Positions 1-7,690 of a DNA stretch of 40,648 nt are shown here, in pieces (position 1 is the first letter of the stretch; each line of letters starts with the position of its first letter). The notes below the pieces were generated by a model. It was not told the DNA's origin, ran no database searches, and saw nothing but the letters and a program-made list of their open reading frames with translations. The stretch is from Methanothrix harundinacea. GTDB taxonomy: Archaea; Halobacteriota; Methanosarcinia; Methanotrichales; Methanotrichaceae. The DNA lies in NCBI GenBank assembly GCA_001509375.1, contig LGFT01000033.1, positions 1-40,648 of the forward strand, given 5' to 3'. The position numbers and the translations under genes are program-made.

Positions 1-1
1 G

Positions 2-847
2 ATTAACCTGGAGGATATCAGCGCACCCCGCTGCTTTGAGATCGAGGATCGGCTGAAGCGAGAGCTGGACATCCCCGTCTTTCACGACGACCAGCACGGG
101 ACCGCCGTGGTGACGGGGGCCGCCATGATCAACGCCCTCAAGATAGTGGGAAAGAGGTTTGAAGACGTCGCGGTCGTCTTCAGCGGTGCTGGGGCGGCAG
201 GAGTCGCCGTATCCAAGTTTCTGATGAGCTTCGGCGTCCGCGACATACTCCTCTGCGACAGCAAAGGGATCATCCACTCCGGGCGAGGTGACCTCAACCC
301 CTCCAAGATGGAGATGGCGAGGATCACAAACCCCAAAGGAAAGACCGGATCTCTCGCCGACGCCCTGGAGGGCGCCGACGTCTTCATAGGGGTCTCGGCC
401 CCCGGGATCGTATCCGAGGAGATGGTCAGGTCGATGGCAAAAGACCCCATCGTCTTCGCCATGGCAAACCCCATTCCCGAGATAATGCCAGAACTGGCAA
501 AAGAGGCCGGGGCGCGGGTAGTCGCCACAGGAAGGTCGGACTATCCAAACCAGGTGAACAACGTCCTCGGCTTCCCCGGGATCTTCCGGGGCGCCCTGGA
601 CGTCCGGGCGCGAGACATAAACGAGGAGATGAAGATGGCAGCCGGGGGTTGCAAGGCTCAAAGTCGATCCCGCCGAGGTCGGAAGGAAAGCCGCGGAGAG
701 GATCGGGCTATCGGGCCAGGAGGCGGCGGGGGAGAGGTAGGCGGCCAGGCTGGAGGGCGAGGCCGGAGACCTATGAGTACTATTTCGTATCCTGGAAGGT
801 GGGGGATAAGGTCGTCAACAAGTACATCGGCTCTCCTCGGAAGATGA
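2..847 (+). pseudogene. Malic enzyme (NAD-binding part), 5' end outside window, C-terminus lost
   Basis: The reading frame is open from the left edge and encodes the core of a malic enzyme, which oxidatively decarboxylates malate to pyruvate. Visible family blocks are HDDQHGTA just inside the window, the Rossmann motif FSGAGAAGVA, MANPIPE, and TGRSDYPNQVNNVLGFPG followed by FRGALDVRA. Family similarity stops after INEEMKMAA (about base 640). The frame then continues as an Arg/Gly-rich tail of about 70 residues to a stop at 845-847. Normal members carry another 60-90 conserved residues here, ending near a PFDPR block. The tail looks like out-of-frame DNA, so the gene is probably truncated by a deletion or insertion junction near 640. 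Whether the N-terminal part is intact cannot be seen. Confidence 0.75.
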
Positions 848-891
848 CCCGAGAGGCGGCCACGGCGAAGGCTCGGAAGATGAAGGCGGTT
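760..891 (+). pseudogene. Fragment of a small YEYYFVSWK-type protein
   Basis: Translated from 760, about 44 residues contain YEYYFVSWKVGDKVV, NKYIGSPRKM and a basic helix AKARKMKA. This resembles the C-terminal part of small archaeal proteins with a YYxxxWxxGxKxxxKYIG pattern (DUF6788-like; recalled, not searched). There is no credible start upstream, and the similarity stops abruptly near 891 where base composition shifts from GC-rich to AT-rich. It looks like debris between the broken malic enzyme and the AT-rich gene on the other strand. Confidence 0.45.
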
Positions 892-1574
892 TCTATTGGT
901 TCCAAAGCTTTTTCAAGTTTATCCATATCGCTGGGATCGGATAGATCTATATAGTTTTTCCCAAAAATTTTTTCAGCATTAGTCTTTGTTTCTTCAAAAT
1001 CGCCTGTTGGATGACTAACGATATTCCGAACCCACCTATATTTTTTAATAAACGGATGTGCGGGTTTTCCTCGTTTAACGGAGTATTCATCCTCTGCCAC
1101 TTGGAAGAACTGAGAAACTTTAGTAACTACATCTTTTGACTCTAATCCCATACTATAATGCGCCAATTGTCTTGACAACTTTATATCGTTATTCTCTAGC
1201 ACATCCTTAATGGAACTAAAATCGACATCAAAGCTTTTATGTATAATGGTATCGATCGAAACCCTGGTATAACCTTGTTTAATTTCACCAGTTGGTTTGT
1301 TTTCGACTATGCTAGCAAGAAATCCCTGGATAGGATATCCATGAAGAACTCTTAGATAATCAAAGATCCTATTCGCCTTCGCTTGCGCATAAAGAAATGC
1401 ATCATCTATAACCAACGACGGAACTCTTATCACAAAACCTTTTAATTTAATGCCACCGTCCGGAGATTCTTCAATATCGAATTCTATACTTTCAACGCCT
1501 TTTATGCTGTTCTCGTGTATTGGTGCTAAAAGTTGAAATGTTGCATTCCATTCAGATGTCTTTTCGTCCGCCAT
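780..1574 (-). CDS. Hypothetical protein, AT-rich, probably with a replaced C-terminus
   Basis: I do not recognise this 264-residue protein. It is predicted soluble, with no signal peptide or membrane segment, and has mixed charged helices and strands. It starts at ATG 1574. Bases from about 892 to 1574 are clearly AT-richer than the surrounding genes and use different codons, which suggests recent acquisition. The last roughly 37 codons (780-891) are antisense to the GC-rich YEYYFVSWK fragment, so the natural C-terminus was probably lost at a junction near 890 and the frame now reads into foreign sequence to a chance stop. Conserved-looking patches are HPFIKKYRWVRNIVSHPTGD and FAxASR. HEPN-like or mobile-element cargo functions are possible but unsupported. 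Confidence 0.55.
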   Translation of the reverse strand: MADEKTSEWNATFQLLAPIHENSIKGVESIEFDIEESPDGGIKLKGFVIRVPSLVIDDAFLYAQAKANRIFDYLRVLHGYPIQGFLASIVENKPTGEIKQGYTRVSIDTIIHKSFDVDFSSIKDVLENNDIKLSRQLAHYSMGLESKDVVTKVSQFFQVAEDEYSVKRGKPAHPFIKKYRWVRNIVSHPTGDFEETKTNAEKIFGKNYIDLSDPSDMDKLEKALEPIETAFIFRAFAVAASRVIFRGEPMYLLTTLSPTFQDTK

Positions 1575-1686
1575 AATTTTGAGACACCCTTATCTTATAT
1601 TTAATCCTTTTTGAAAGAATCCTGAAAGTCTGGTCACGCCCTAATAGCCCAGCAAAAAACAGAAAGGTCAAATTGCGGCGGCGGAT

Positions 1687-1705
1687 CCCGCAGCAGAGCT
1701 GCGGG
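1687..1705. repeat. GC-rich perfect stem-loop
   Basis: CCCGCAGC, the loop AGA, then GCTGCGGG form an 8-bp perfect hairpin in the 211-base gap (1575-1785) between the AT-rich gene and the NYN pseudogene. It could be a transcription-end structure or a short interspersed repeat. I see no gene in this gap. Confidence 0.5.
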
Positions 1706-1785
1706 GTATTCGTTAAAAATAAATGATCCGCCAGCCAGAGACGAATTCACACGACAAAAACAGAGGATTAAACGGAAAAGATGGG

Positions 1786-2164
1786 TCAGAGGACCTCCTT
1801 CTGGACCTCGCTTCTTATGTCCTCGAAGTCGATGAAGTGCATCCCCGCCACCTCACGAAGCTCCCGGGCGATGAACCGTTTTGTGGACATGACCATGAAC
1901 CTCTTTCCCCTCGCCCGGAGGAGCTTGAGGGGCCGCTCAAAGTCGCCGTCGCCGCTGACCAGGATCGCCGAGAGCGGTCAGAAAGCCCTGCTGCCTCGTG
2001 TCAGGAGGGTTCTCCTCGCCGACGTAGTAGTAGGCGTCGATGATCTCGCCGTCGGTCTTGTTCTCGATCCACCTAAGAAGCTTCTCGAAGTTTATCCACC
2101 ATCTTAGCTCGTCTTTCTGCATGTAAAAGATGTTCGCACCATCGATAAATACCGAGATTTTCAC
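1786..2164 (-). pseudogene. NYN-domain (LabA/DUF88-like) nuclease, frameshifted and internally deleted
   Basis: From ATG 2164 the frame encodes the start of a NYN-domain protein: FIDGANIFY with the first catalytic Asp, then a WINFEKLLRW helix and AYYYVGEENPPDTRQQGF. The frame then shifts near 1965-1980, giving a stop at 1937. The other frame continues the family: ILVSGDGDFERPL (second catalytic Asp cluster), LKLLRARGKRFMVMST, LREVAGMHFIDFEDI, ending at a TGA on 1786-1788. Between the two parts about 40 residues expected in a NYN domain, including the central acidic stretch, are missing. So there is an internal deletion as well as a frameshift. NYN proteins are PIN-like RNases; this copy should be inactive. 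Confidence 0.75.
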
Positions 2165-2513
2165 TTATATTTCCCCTTTGTGTTAAATATAATGAACACT
2201 CTGGCCGGTGAGCCGGCCTGGCATTATTATTCCGGGTGGAGATCGATCTGAGGATACATATAGTTTCCTGAGAGAAATCTCGGCGCGGTAGGGCGGTAAA
2301 GGGGCCTATGCCAACCACTCAGAGATCCCGGCCAAAGAGAGGGAAGATGGGAGCACCAAAGTAGACCATCCGCCCCACCAAATCTTTGGAATCGGTTTGG
2401 ATGCAAACCCCTCGGGGGTTACAGATGACCATTCAGGAATGGCCGCGGCCTCGCCGGCTACCACAACTTTCTTTTAATCTGGCGAGGTGATGCATGAGAA
2501 GGAGGCCGACTTC
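2165..2513. other. Intergenic region without a recognisable gene
   Basis: This stretch of about 350 bases separates the NYN pseudogene from rsgA. A small perfect hairpin (GGCCGG, loop TGAG, CCGGCC) lies at 2213-2228. An AT-rich TATATTTAA-like block near 2187-2195 could be a promoter for the minus-strand NYN gene. Short open frames here have no codon bias or Shine-Dalgarno (SD) support and I left them out. Confidence 0.5.
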
Positions 2514-3578
2514 ATGGACTCTGCGCTTAAAAAACTCGGCTGGAACGACTTTTTCGAAGAGCGCTTCCGGGGATATGCCACTGACCATGAGCCCGGGCGC
2601 GTATCCGCAGTGAACAAAAGCAGCTGCAAAGTCCATATGAAGGGAGGCGTTGTACGGGCCAGGGTCTCAGGCAAGCTCCGCCAGGACGGCCTTCGTCCCG
2701 CCGTCGGAGACTGGGTGGCGATTTATCGAGATGAGTCCGATATCTTCACCATACAGGCCATACTGCCGAGAAAAAGTAAGATTTCCCGGAAAGATCCCGG
2801 CAGGGCGATCGGCGAGCAGGTGATGGTGACGAACATCGAGGCCGTCTTCATCGTCACTTCCCTCAACCAGGACCTGAACATGAGGCGCCTTGAGAGGTAC
2901 CTCGCAGTGGCGAGGCAGAGCGGCGCAGAGCCGGTCGTCGTGCTGAACAAATCAGACCTCTGCGCCGACGTCGAGGCGAAGGTCGACGAGGTGAAGGCTA
3001 TCGCTCCGGACCTTTCCGTCATCGCCATCAGCGCCGCGGAGAAGACCGGCCTCGAACAGCTCGCCCCCTACCTCCAGGACGGCAAAACCGTCGTCCTGCT
3101 CGGGTCTTCCGGCGTCGGCAAATCCACCCTCATAAACGCCCTGGAGGGTCGCAAAAGGCAGAAGATCGGCGAGATCCGCGAAGATGACGGCAGGGGAAGG
3201 CACACGACGACCGTCCGGGAGCTTCTGGTCCTCGAAAGGGGCGGGATCATCATCGATAACCCCGGCATGAGGGAGATACAGCTCTGGGACGCAGGTGATG
3301 GGCTCGACGACGCCTTCCAGGACATCATCGAGCTTGCCAAAGAATGCAAGTTTTCGGACTGCCGACACGAGACGGAGCCGGGCTGCGCCGTCAAGAAGGC
3401 GATAGAGGAGGGGGCCCTCTCGCTGGGCCGGCTGGAGAGCTACCGGAAGCTCCAGCGCGAGCTTTCGGCCATCGAGAGGAAGAAGAACCCGAAGCTTATG
3501 GCAGCGGAGCGGAAAAAGATGAAGAAGTTCAGCCGTGTGGCGAAGGAGATCCTAAAGAAAAAAGCGGGCGGCCTTTAA
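2514..3578 (+). CDS. rsgA: Ribosome small-subunit-dependent GTPase RsgA (YjeQ)
   Basis: A circularly permuted GTPase that acts late in 30S ribosomal subunit maturation. In order: an N-terminal OB-fold (about residues 20-95, with PAVGDWVA), the G4 motif NKSD near 145, P-loop GSSGVGKS near 203, G3 DNPG near 252, and a C-terminal zinc knuckle built from CKFSDCRHETEPGC near 283-296. This permuted G4-G1-G3 order defines the family. About 354 residues is normal. I chose ATG 2514 because GGAGG ends 8 bases upstream; GTG 2487 and ATG 2490 in frame lack a well-spaced site. RsgA is mainly bacterial and is found in only some methanogens, so lateral acquisition is likely. It appears monocistronic. Confidence 0.93.
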   Translation: MDSALKKLGWNDFFEERFRGYATDHEPGRVSAVNKSSCKVHMKGGVVRARVSGKLRQDGLRPAVGDWVAIYRDESDIFTIQAILPRKSKISRKDPGRAIGEQVMVTNIEAVFIVTSLNQDLNMRRLERYLAVARQSGAEPVVVLNKSDLCADVEAKVDEVKAIAPDLSVIAISAAEKTGLEQLAPYLQDGKTVVLLGSSGVGKSTLINALEGRKRQKIGEIREDDGRGRHTTTVRELLVLERGGIIIDNPGMREIQLWDAGDGLDDAFQDIIELAKECKFSDCRHETEPGCAVKKAIEEGALSLGRLESYRKLQRELSAIERKKNPKLMAAERKKMKKFSRVAKEILKKKAGGL

Positions 3579-3627
3579 CACCTAAAACCGCCCCAGATCC
3601 GGCCACCCCAAGAACGATGCCCTTCCT

Positions 3628-4851
3628 CTATGCCTCCTCCTTGTACCTCCCCGCACAGACTACGTACTCCACTCCGTCGCTCCCGGTGACGAGCGTGTAA
3701 TAAGTCGTCTTGTAATAGAGGTCTCCTACCGCCGGATTCGTCCAGATGTAGTCCACCCAGCCCGTCCCATCGGCCAGGGCCCCTGCGATCAGCTCGTCCC
3801 TGAACGCCCTTCCGGATACGTCCGTCTTGCCGCTCATGTTCCGGCCTGAGAGGCCGGGGTTTCCGGCGTCCGCCGCCAGGTTCACTTTGGTGTCGTAGAC
3901 GAAGACGTAGAGGTCGGGGGTATCTTCGTTTCTGTAGGGAGGCTCTCCGGAGTCGATTTCGGCGAGGGTTGCTGGCGCGTCCTCCTCCAGGTCGGAGGCG
4001 GTGAGGGCCACAAGCTCGACCACCCGCGCCTCGGAAACGCTCTCCTCGCTGTACCGGACCGGGAGGTGACTGTAGAGTATCCTCTGATAATCGCTGACCC
4101 CATCATCGCCCACCTTCGTGGCCTCTTTCAGGCCATCGTGGAAGGCTTGGACCAGGGAAGCTGAGACGTTGACGTTGAAGGCGTAGTAGAGGTCGTAAAC
4201 CCCCAAAACTCGGACGACCTCGTAGTCCGATGTATCGGCACCTAGCTTCTCCAACTGGTCGAAGGTGCTGATCTCTTCGTAGGCCAAAAGGTCGATGGAG
4301 CCGTTCGCCAGCATCTCCACCAGCGCTCCCGCCTCCTCCTCTATGACCAGATCCTCCTCCCTCACCCCCAGACCGAGAAGGCGGATCAAGGTGGAGTCAT
4401 CTTCTACAGCGCCCGTCCTGTACTTGCTGATATCCTCGGGGCTATTGATCTCAATTCCCATCTCCTTTCTGGCCACAAGGACGTCCTTGATGGTTATTAT
4501 GGGGCCTGCCCACCTGAAGGACTCCTCCCTCTCAGAAAGCCTGACCGTGGAGAAGAGGACCGTGCCGTTCTCTTTCAGGGCCCTCTCGTAGCCCTCGCCC
4601 CAGGGGAGAAGCAGGATCTCGCTTCGGTTGAGGTCGAAACCCATCCAGTTCAAAGCCACCTCCAGCAGGTCCACCGATATCCCCTGCACCATCCCTCCCT
4701 CCTCGAAGCTGAAGGGAGGAAACTGCTCTGTAATGAAAACGAGATCTTCTGCCGATGCCACTTCGGCCAGGGCCACAGAGTTCGATAAGACGGCTCCAAG
4801 GGCCATCAGGATCAGGGCCGCATATCTGCTGAGTTTAAAAAATGAATCCAG
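3628..4851 (-). CDS. Secreted amino-acid-type substrate-binding protein with C-terminal Cache domain
   Basis: An N-terminal signal peptide leads into a bacterial extracellular solute-binding family 3 domain (FITEQFPPFSFEEGG, then GISVDLLEVAL, about 230 residues). A C-terminal part ends in GWVDYIWTNP and YYKTTYYTLVTGSDGVEYVVCAGRY, typical of small Cache sensory domains. No transmembrane anchor, kinase or permease follows, so it may be a soluble extracellular binder. ATG 4806 would give a signal peptide with no positive n-region and has no SD. Starting at CTG 4851, six bases after GGAGGG (4863-4858), gives MDSFFKLSRYAALILMALGA, a complete signal peptide. The TATA box at 4898-4905 also fits the CTG. 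If only conventional codons are accepted, the start is 4806 and the protein has 392 residues. Confidence 0.8.
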   Translation of the reverse strand: MDSFFKLSRYAALILMALGAVLSNSVALAEVASAEDLVFITEQFPPFSFEEGGMVQGISVDLLEVALNWMGFDLNRSEILLLPWGEGYERALKENGTVLFSTVRLSEREESFRWAGPIITIKDVLVARKEMGIEINSPEDISKYRTGAVEDDSTLIRLLGLGVREEDLVIEEEAGALVEMLANGSIDLLAYEEISTFDQLEKLGADTSDYEVVRVLGVYDLYYAFNVNVSASLVQAFHDGLKEATKVGDDGVSDYQRILYSHLPVRYSEESVSEARVVELVALTASDLEEDAPATLAEIDSGEPPYRNEDTPDLYVFVYDTKVNLAADAGNPGLSGRNMSGKTDVSGRAFRDELIAGALADGTGWVDYIWTNPAVGDLYYKTTYYTLVTGSDGVEYVVCAGRYKEEA

Positions 4852-4897
4852 TTCAATCCCTCCGTCTGCGTCAGTTCAGTAGATGATCTCAAAACTA

Positions 4898-4905
4898 TTT
4901 ATAAA
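4898..4905 (-). promoter_or_regulatory. TATA box of the 3628-4851 binding-protein gene
   Basis: TTTATAAA on the minus strand lies about 25 bases before an expected transcription start near 4873. That is ten bases upstream of the GGAGGG ribosome-binding site at 4863-4858. The spacing fits an archaeal promoter and the proposed CTG start at 4851. Confidence 0.5.
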
Positions 4906-4930
4906 CTTTTAACCGAGAGAGAATTGAACC

Positions 4931-6058
4931 TCAGGCCTCGATTGGCGGATATATGAAGGCACCGTGCTCGCCAAGGTCATAATCAAGCCTTTGGAAGCGG
5001 GTCAGATATTCCTGATGTTCTGCCACAGGGTCGAGGTCCTCGAAGAGCTCCGGGTGAAGAACCTTGGCCATGTAGGCGACGCCGATGAAGTGCTTCGCCC
5101 CGCTGAGGACATCGTTGGAGATGACGTAAACCCTCCCCTCTTTCACCGCGGATATCTCGCCCCATCCCGGCCGGGACAACAGACCGTCGCGGAGAGCCTC
5201 CATCTCCGAAAGGTCGTCAGCGCCGTAGCCGCCTACTTGGACGTCCCCTGCACCGCAAAGCTTTATGATGACATCGGGATCTTCCACGATGACCTTCTCG
5301 GGGTCGACGACGGGATAGGTCACCGAGAGGTTCTCGAATATGTTCTCCCCACCAGCCATGGCCAGCTTCTGGTGAGAGGCCGAGCTCGACGAGGCCGTCT
5401 TGTACTCGCCCCAGATCTCCAGGTAGACCCTGGGCTTTTCGTCCTCATCGAGATCATCCACCCTCTCGGAGATCCCGATCGTTGAGGCGTTGTAGAAGCC
5501 CAGATACTCTCGGGCCTCCTCTTCGCGCTCGATGAGATGGGCGAGGGACTGGACCTCCTGGACGTAGCTCTCGGGCTTGGAGAGGTCCAGCCTTATCATC
5601 GCGATGGAGGGATCGACGGAGCCGAGCTCGGACCGGAGTTGATCGCCGCCCGAGACCATCACCGTCGCGTAATGGATCACGGCGTCGGGTCGCTGCTCCA
5701 ACACCGCCTCGGTATCCGGAGACGAGAGGGAACCCACGCTGGGAAGACCGGAGAGTTCAGGGAAGAAGACCGATTCTCCAGCTGTATTCTGGTCCACTGC
5801 CACGATCAGATCCTCAGCCTCCAGGGACCTCATCACCTCAGCGGCGGCCTTGTTGAGGACGACGACCCTCTCAAGGGGCTTGTAGATCGTAATCACGTTT
5901 CCCGTCGAATCCGCCACCGCCCGGGGATAGCTCTCGAAGATCTGCCTTTTGTCCTCAAGGCCGTCGTCGAGATCGACAGGGACGTCCAACGCCGCCGAGG
6001 TCGCCAAAAGATTAGCTGCCAGGATCAGAACGATAAAGAGGTACCTTTTTCCGCTCAC
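4931..6058 (-). CDS. Periplasmic-binding protein for an iron/corrinoid-type ABC importer (FepB/BtuF-like)
   Basis: About 375 residues, starting with signal sequence SGKRYLFIVLILAANLLATS. It continues with a helical-backbone binding-protein fold: ERVVVLNKAAAEVMRSL near residue 75, AEDLIVAVDQNT, then EQRPDAVIHY, and a second lobe with VYLEIWGEYKTASS, AGGENIF and EDPDVIIKL. This is the PF01497 arrangement used for siderophores, haem or cobalamin. No permease or ATPase gene is adjacent, so the partner must be elsewhere. Proximity to the cobamide operon does not prove a corrinoid substrate. I chose GTG 6058 because GAGGTGG ends six or seven bases upstream and the signal peptide begins immediately; ATG 6079 and 6175 are in frame but less convincing. 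Confidence 0.82.
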   Translation of the reverse strand: MSGKRYLFIVLILAANLLATSAALDVPVDLDDGLEDKRQIFESYPRAVADSTGNVITIYKPLERVVVLNKAAAEVMRSLEAEDLIVAVDQNTAGESVFFPELSGLPSVGSLSSPDTEAVLEQRPDAVIHYATVMVSGGDQLRSELGSVDPSIAMIRLDLSKPESYVQEVQSLAHLIEREEEAREYLGFYNASTIGISERVDDLDEDEKPRVYLEIWGEYKTASSSSASHQKLAMAGGENIFENLSVTYPVVDPEKVIVEDPDVIIKLCGAGDVQVGGYGADDLSEMEALRDGLLSRPGWGEISAVKEGRVYVISNDVLSGAKHFIGVAYMAKVLHPELFEDLDPVAEHQEYLTRFQRLDYDLGEHGAFIYPPIEA

Positions 6059-6273
6059 GCCAACCACCTCAAGTTTCATCAAATCGATCGATGTTAATAC
6101 AGATTTATTTGAGCTATTTGATCTGGTTGACGGTATATGAAGGTTCTGGGGAAATGGTGAGAGCACCGATCGCAATGAGAAGAATGAAGTCCTCGCGAAA
6201 ATGAGAGGGGTTCTTCAAAGAAGCATTGAATTGGAGCCTCTTCGGCCTCACACCCTTTGCCGCATCTTTTCTA

Positions 6274-7008
6274 TCAGATCTCCCCGCAAGACCGACCCGT
6301 GACCATCTCGGATACCCAGTCCCAATCGTGATCGTAGATGTGGGCCGAGCAGCTGACGGTCGAGATCGAGCCGGGCTCCGCCCCCACCCTCTCGGCGACG
6401 TATTCGAGGAGTCTCGTGAGGCCGTAGAGGTTCGCCGGATAGGCGCCCGCGAAGTCGTGGCTCCGGAAGAGGGCCGCGAGGTGGAGCCTTCCCTCCCTTA
6501 TTTTGAAGTCGTCGACCATCATGCAGGGGACCTCCTCCTTCTTCGTATCGACGGGCGGGATCCATGTGACCGCCGAGGCCCTCCGGGAGTTGGGGTTGGC
6601 CCGGAGGCGGCGGACGACGTAATCTATCTGGTCGATGGGGCCAACGGAGCCTGAGGCTTTCCCAAATTCCTTCCGACCCTCATCGGCCCCACCTCCCATC
6701 CCGGAAGCGGGCAGAGCCCAGGCCCGGAGCCGCTCCCCGTAGGTGTACTCAAAGCCGGGGTTCTCGCCGCTGATGAGCTGTCCTGCATAATCCTCCAACC
6801 GGGGCCGGTTCCAGGAGTACTCCTCCGGGATCATATCCCTTCTCGGATCCTCCACCACCACCTCCAGAGCCAGAACCTCCTTGGTTCTGGTCCCCCGCTC
6901 GTCAGTGATCTCCTCTCCTCCGCGCCAGATGAGGGAGAGGCCTCGGCGCCACGCCTCTGGTATCGTATCCGCCCTGATGAACCTTCCGACCCTCACAAAA
7001 ACCACCAT
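6274..7008 (-). CDS. thyA: Thymidylate synthase, archaeal (methanogen) type
   Basis: Converts dUMP to dTMP. The protein matches the short archaeal ThyA group: IRADTIPEAW at the N-terminus, EEYSWNRPRLEDYAGQL, phosphate-binding NSRRAS near residues 140-145, the catalytic Cys in EEVPCMMVDDF near residue 162, and the C-terminal FRSHDFAGAYPANLYGL block that contacts the nucleotide. About 244 residues from ATG 7008, normal for the group. GTG 6996 preceded by GGTGG is an alternative start. It is transcribed divergently from the nuclease-fold gene at 7106. Methanogen enzymes of this family are thought to use a tetrahydromethanopterin-type cofactor; that is family knowledge, not visible here. Confidence 0.88.
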   Translation of the reverse strand: MVVFVRVGRFIRADTIPEAWRRGLSLIWRGGEEITDERGTRTKEVLALEVVVEDPRRDMIPEEYSWNRPRLEDYAGQLISGENPGFEYTYGERLRAWALPASGMGGGADEGRKEFGKASGSVGPIDQIDYVVRRLRANPNSRRASAVTWIPPVDTKKEEVPCMMVDDFKIREGRLHLAALFRSHDFAGAYPANLYGLTRLLEYVAERVGAEPGSISTVSCSAHIYDHDWDWVSEMVTGRSCGEI

Positions 7009-7105
7009 AAACGAAGGAGTCCACATGGCTGAAATAGGTTGGCTCTTTAAACTTGAAGTACAGCAGTTCTGGATACCTTCGAAATGAGTTCTGGAGAGCT
7101 TCAAA

Positions 7106-7618
7106 ATGCCCGATTTCGAGTGGGAGCTTGTGGCGGCGATAAACCGGTTCTTTGATACGGCCGAGATTAGAGGTATCGCCTACCGGCTGAAGCAGAGCCG
7201 CTACACCCCCCAGGTCGTCGACCTCCTCGTCGACTCTCCGCACCCCTGCTATTACATGGCGATCGAATGCAAGAGCCTCGACGCCCGGAAGGCGAAGACC
7301 CTCTACTATAGCCAGCACTTCTCCATAGCCGGCGGAGTCCACCAGATCGAAAGGATAGACCAGTTCATCGAGAGGTCCGGAAGGCAAGGGATTCTGGCAG
7401 TGGAGCTCCGAAGGGGGCCAGGAAAGGCGAAGACCGCCCACCTCGTCCCCTGGAGGAGGGTGATGGCGAGCTATCGGTCCAAAAGGCCAGGAATCTCCGT
7501 GGAAGAGATCGAGGCTCTTCCGGCCCCGGAGAGAAAGAACGGCACCTACCGGATCGAGATCGGAGATCTGGAATTCGAAAATCAGGAATTTGAAGATCCG
7601 GAGCTTGGGGATATCTAG
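7106..7618 (+). CDS. Nuclease-fold protein, Holliday-junction-resolvase-like
   Basis: A 170-residue protein whose N-terminal two thirds resemble archaeal PD-(D/E)xK nucleases. FEWELVAAINRFF provides a leading Glu. VVDLLVDSP supplies the acidic residue before a strand. YYMAIECKSLD has the ExK pair near residues 53-55, and a helix VHQIERIDQFIERS follows, as in Hjc-like enzymes. The C-terminal 30 residues are acidic and low-complexity. The start at ATG 7106 follows GGAGAG. It may process branched DNA but could equally be another nuclease of the superfamily; conservation of the first acidic residue should be tested by alignment. It is divergent from thyA. Confidence 0.55.
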   Translation: MPDFEWELVAAINRFFDTAEIRGIAYRLKQSRYTPQVVDLLVDSPHPCYYMAIECKSLDARKAKTLYYSQHFSIAGGVHQIERIDQFIERSGRQGILAVELRRGPGKAKTAHLVPWRRVMASYRSKRPGISVEEIEALPAPERKNGTYRIEIGDLEFENQEFEDPELGDI

Positions 7619-7659
7619 ACCCAATCAATTTTACTTCGCGCAAGAGGATTTGGATTAAG

Positions 7660-7667
7660 CTTATATC
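7660..7667 (+). promoter_or_regulatory. Promoter of the cbi operon, probably leaderless
   Basis: CTTATATC lies 24-31 bases before the cbiT ATG at 7691, preceded by a purine-rich block. There is no SD between it and the ATG, so transcription should begin at or next to the start codon. I see no cobalamin-riboswitch-like structure, and the gap from the previous stop is only 72 bases. Confidence 0.5.
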
Positions 7668-7690
7668 CCCTTCCGCCGCTCCCAAATCCC

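Noticed and set aside
649-954. A complete gene encoding the YEYYFVSWK protein
   Set aside because: The first third is the wrong frame of the malic enzyme tail and the end runs into AT-rich antisense DNA; only a fragment is credible.
1723-2107. Plus-strand open frames over the NYN gene
   Set aside because: They are antisense to recognisable NYN motifs and lack ribosome-binding sites.
7619-7690. A cobalamin riboswitch before cbiT
   Set aside because: The gap is only 72 bases with no B12-box-like sequence or extended pairing; the promoter suggests a leaderless transcript.
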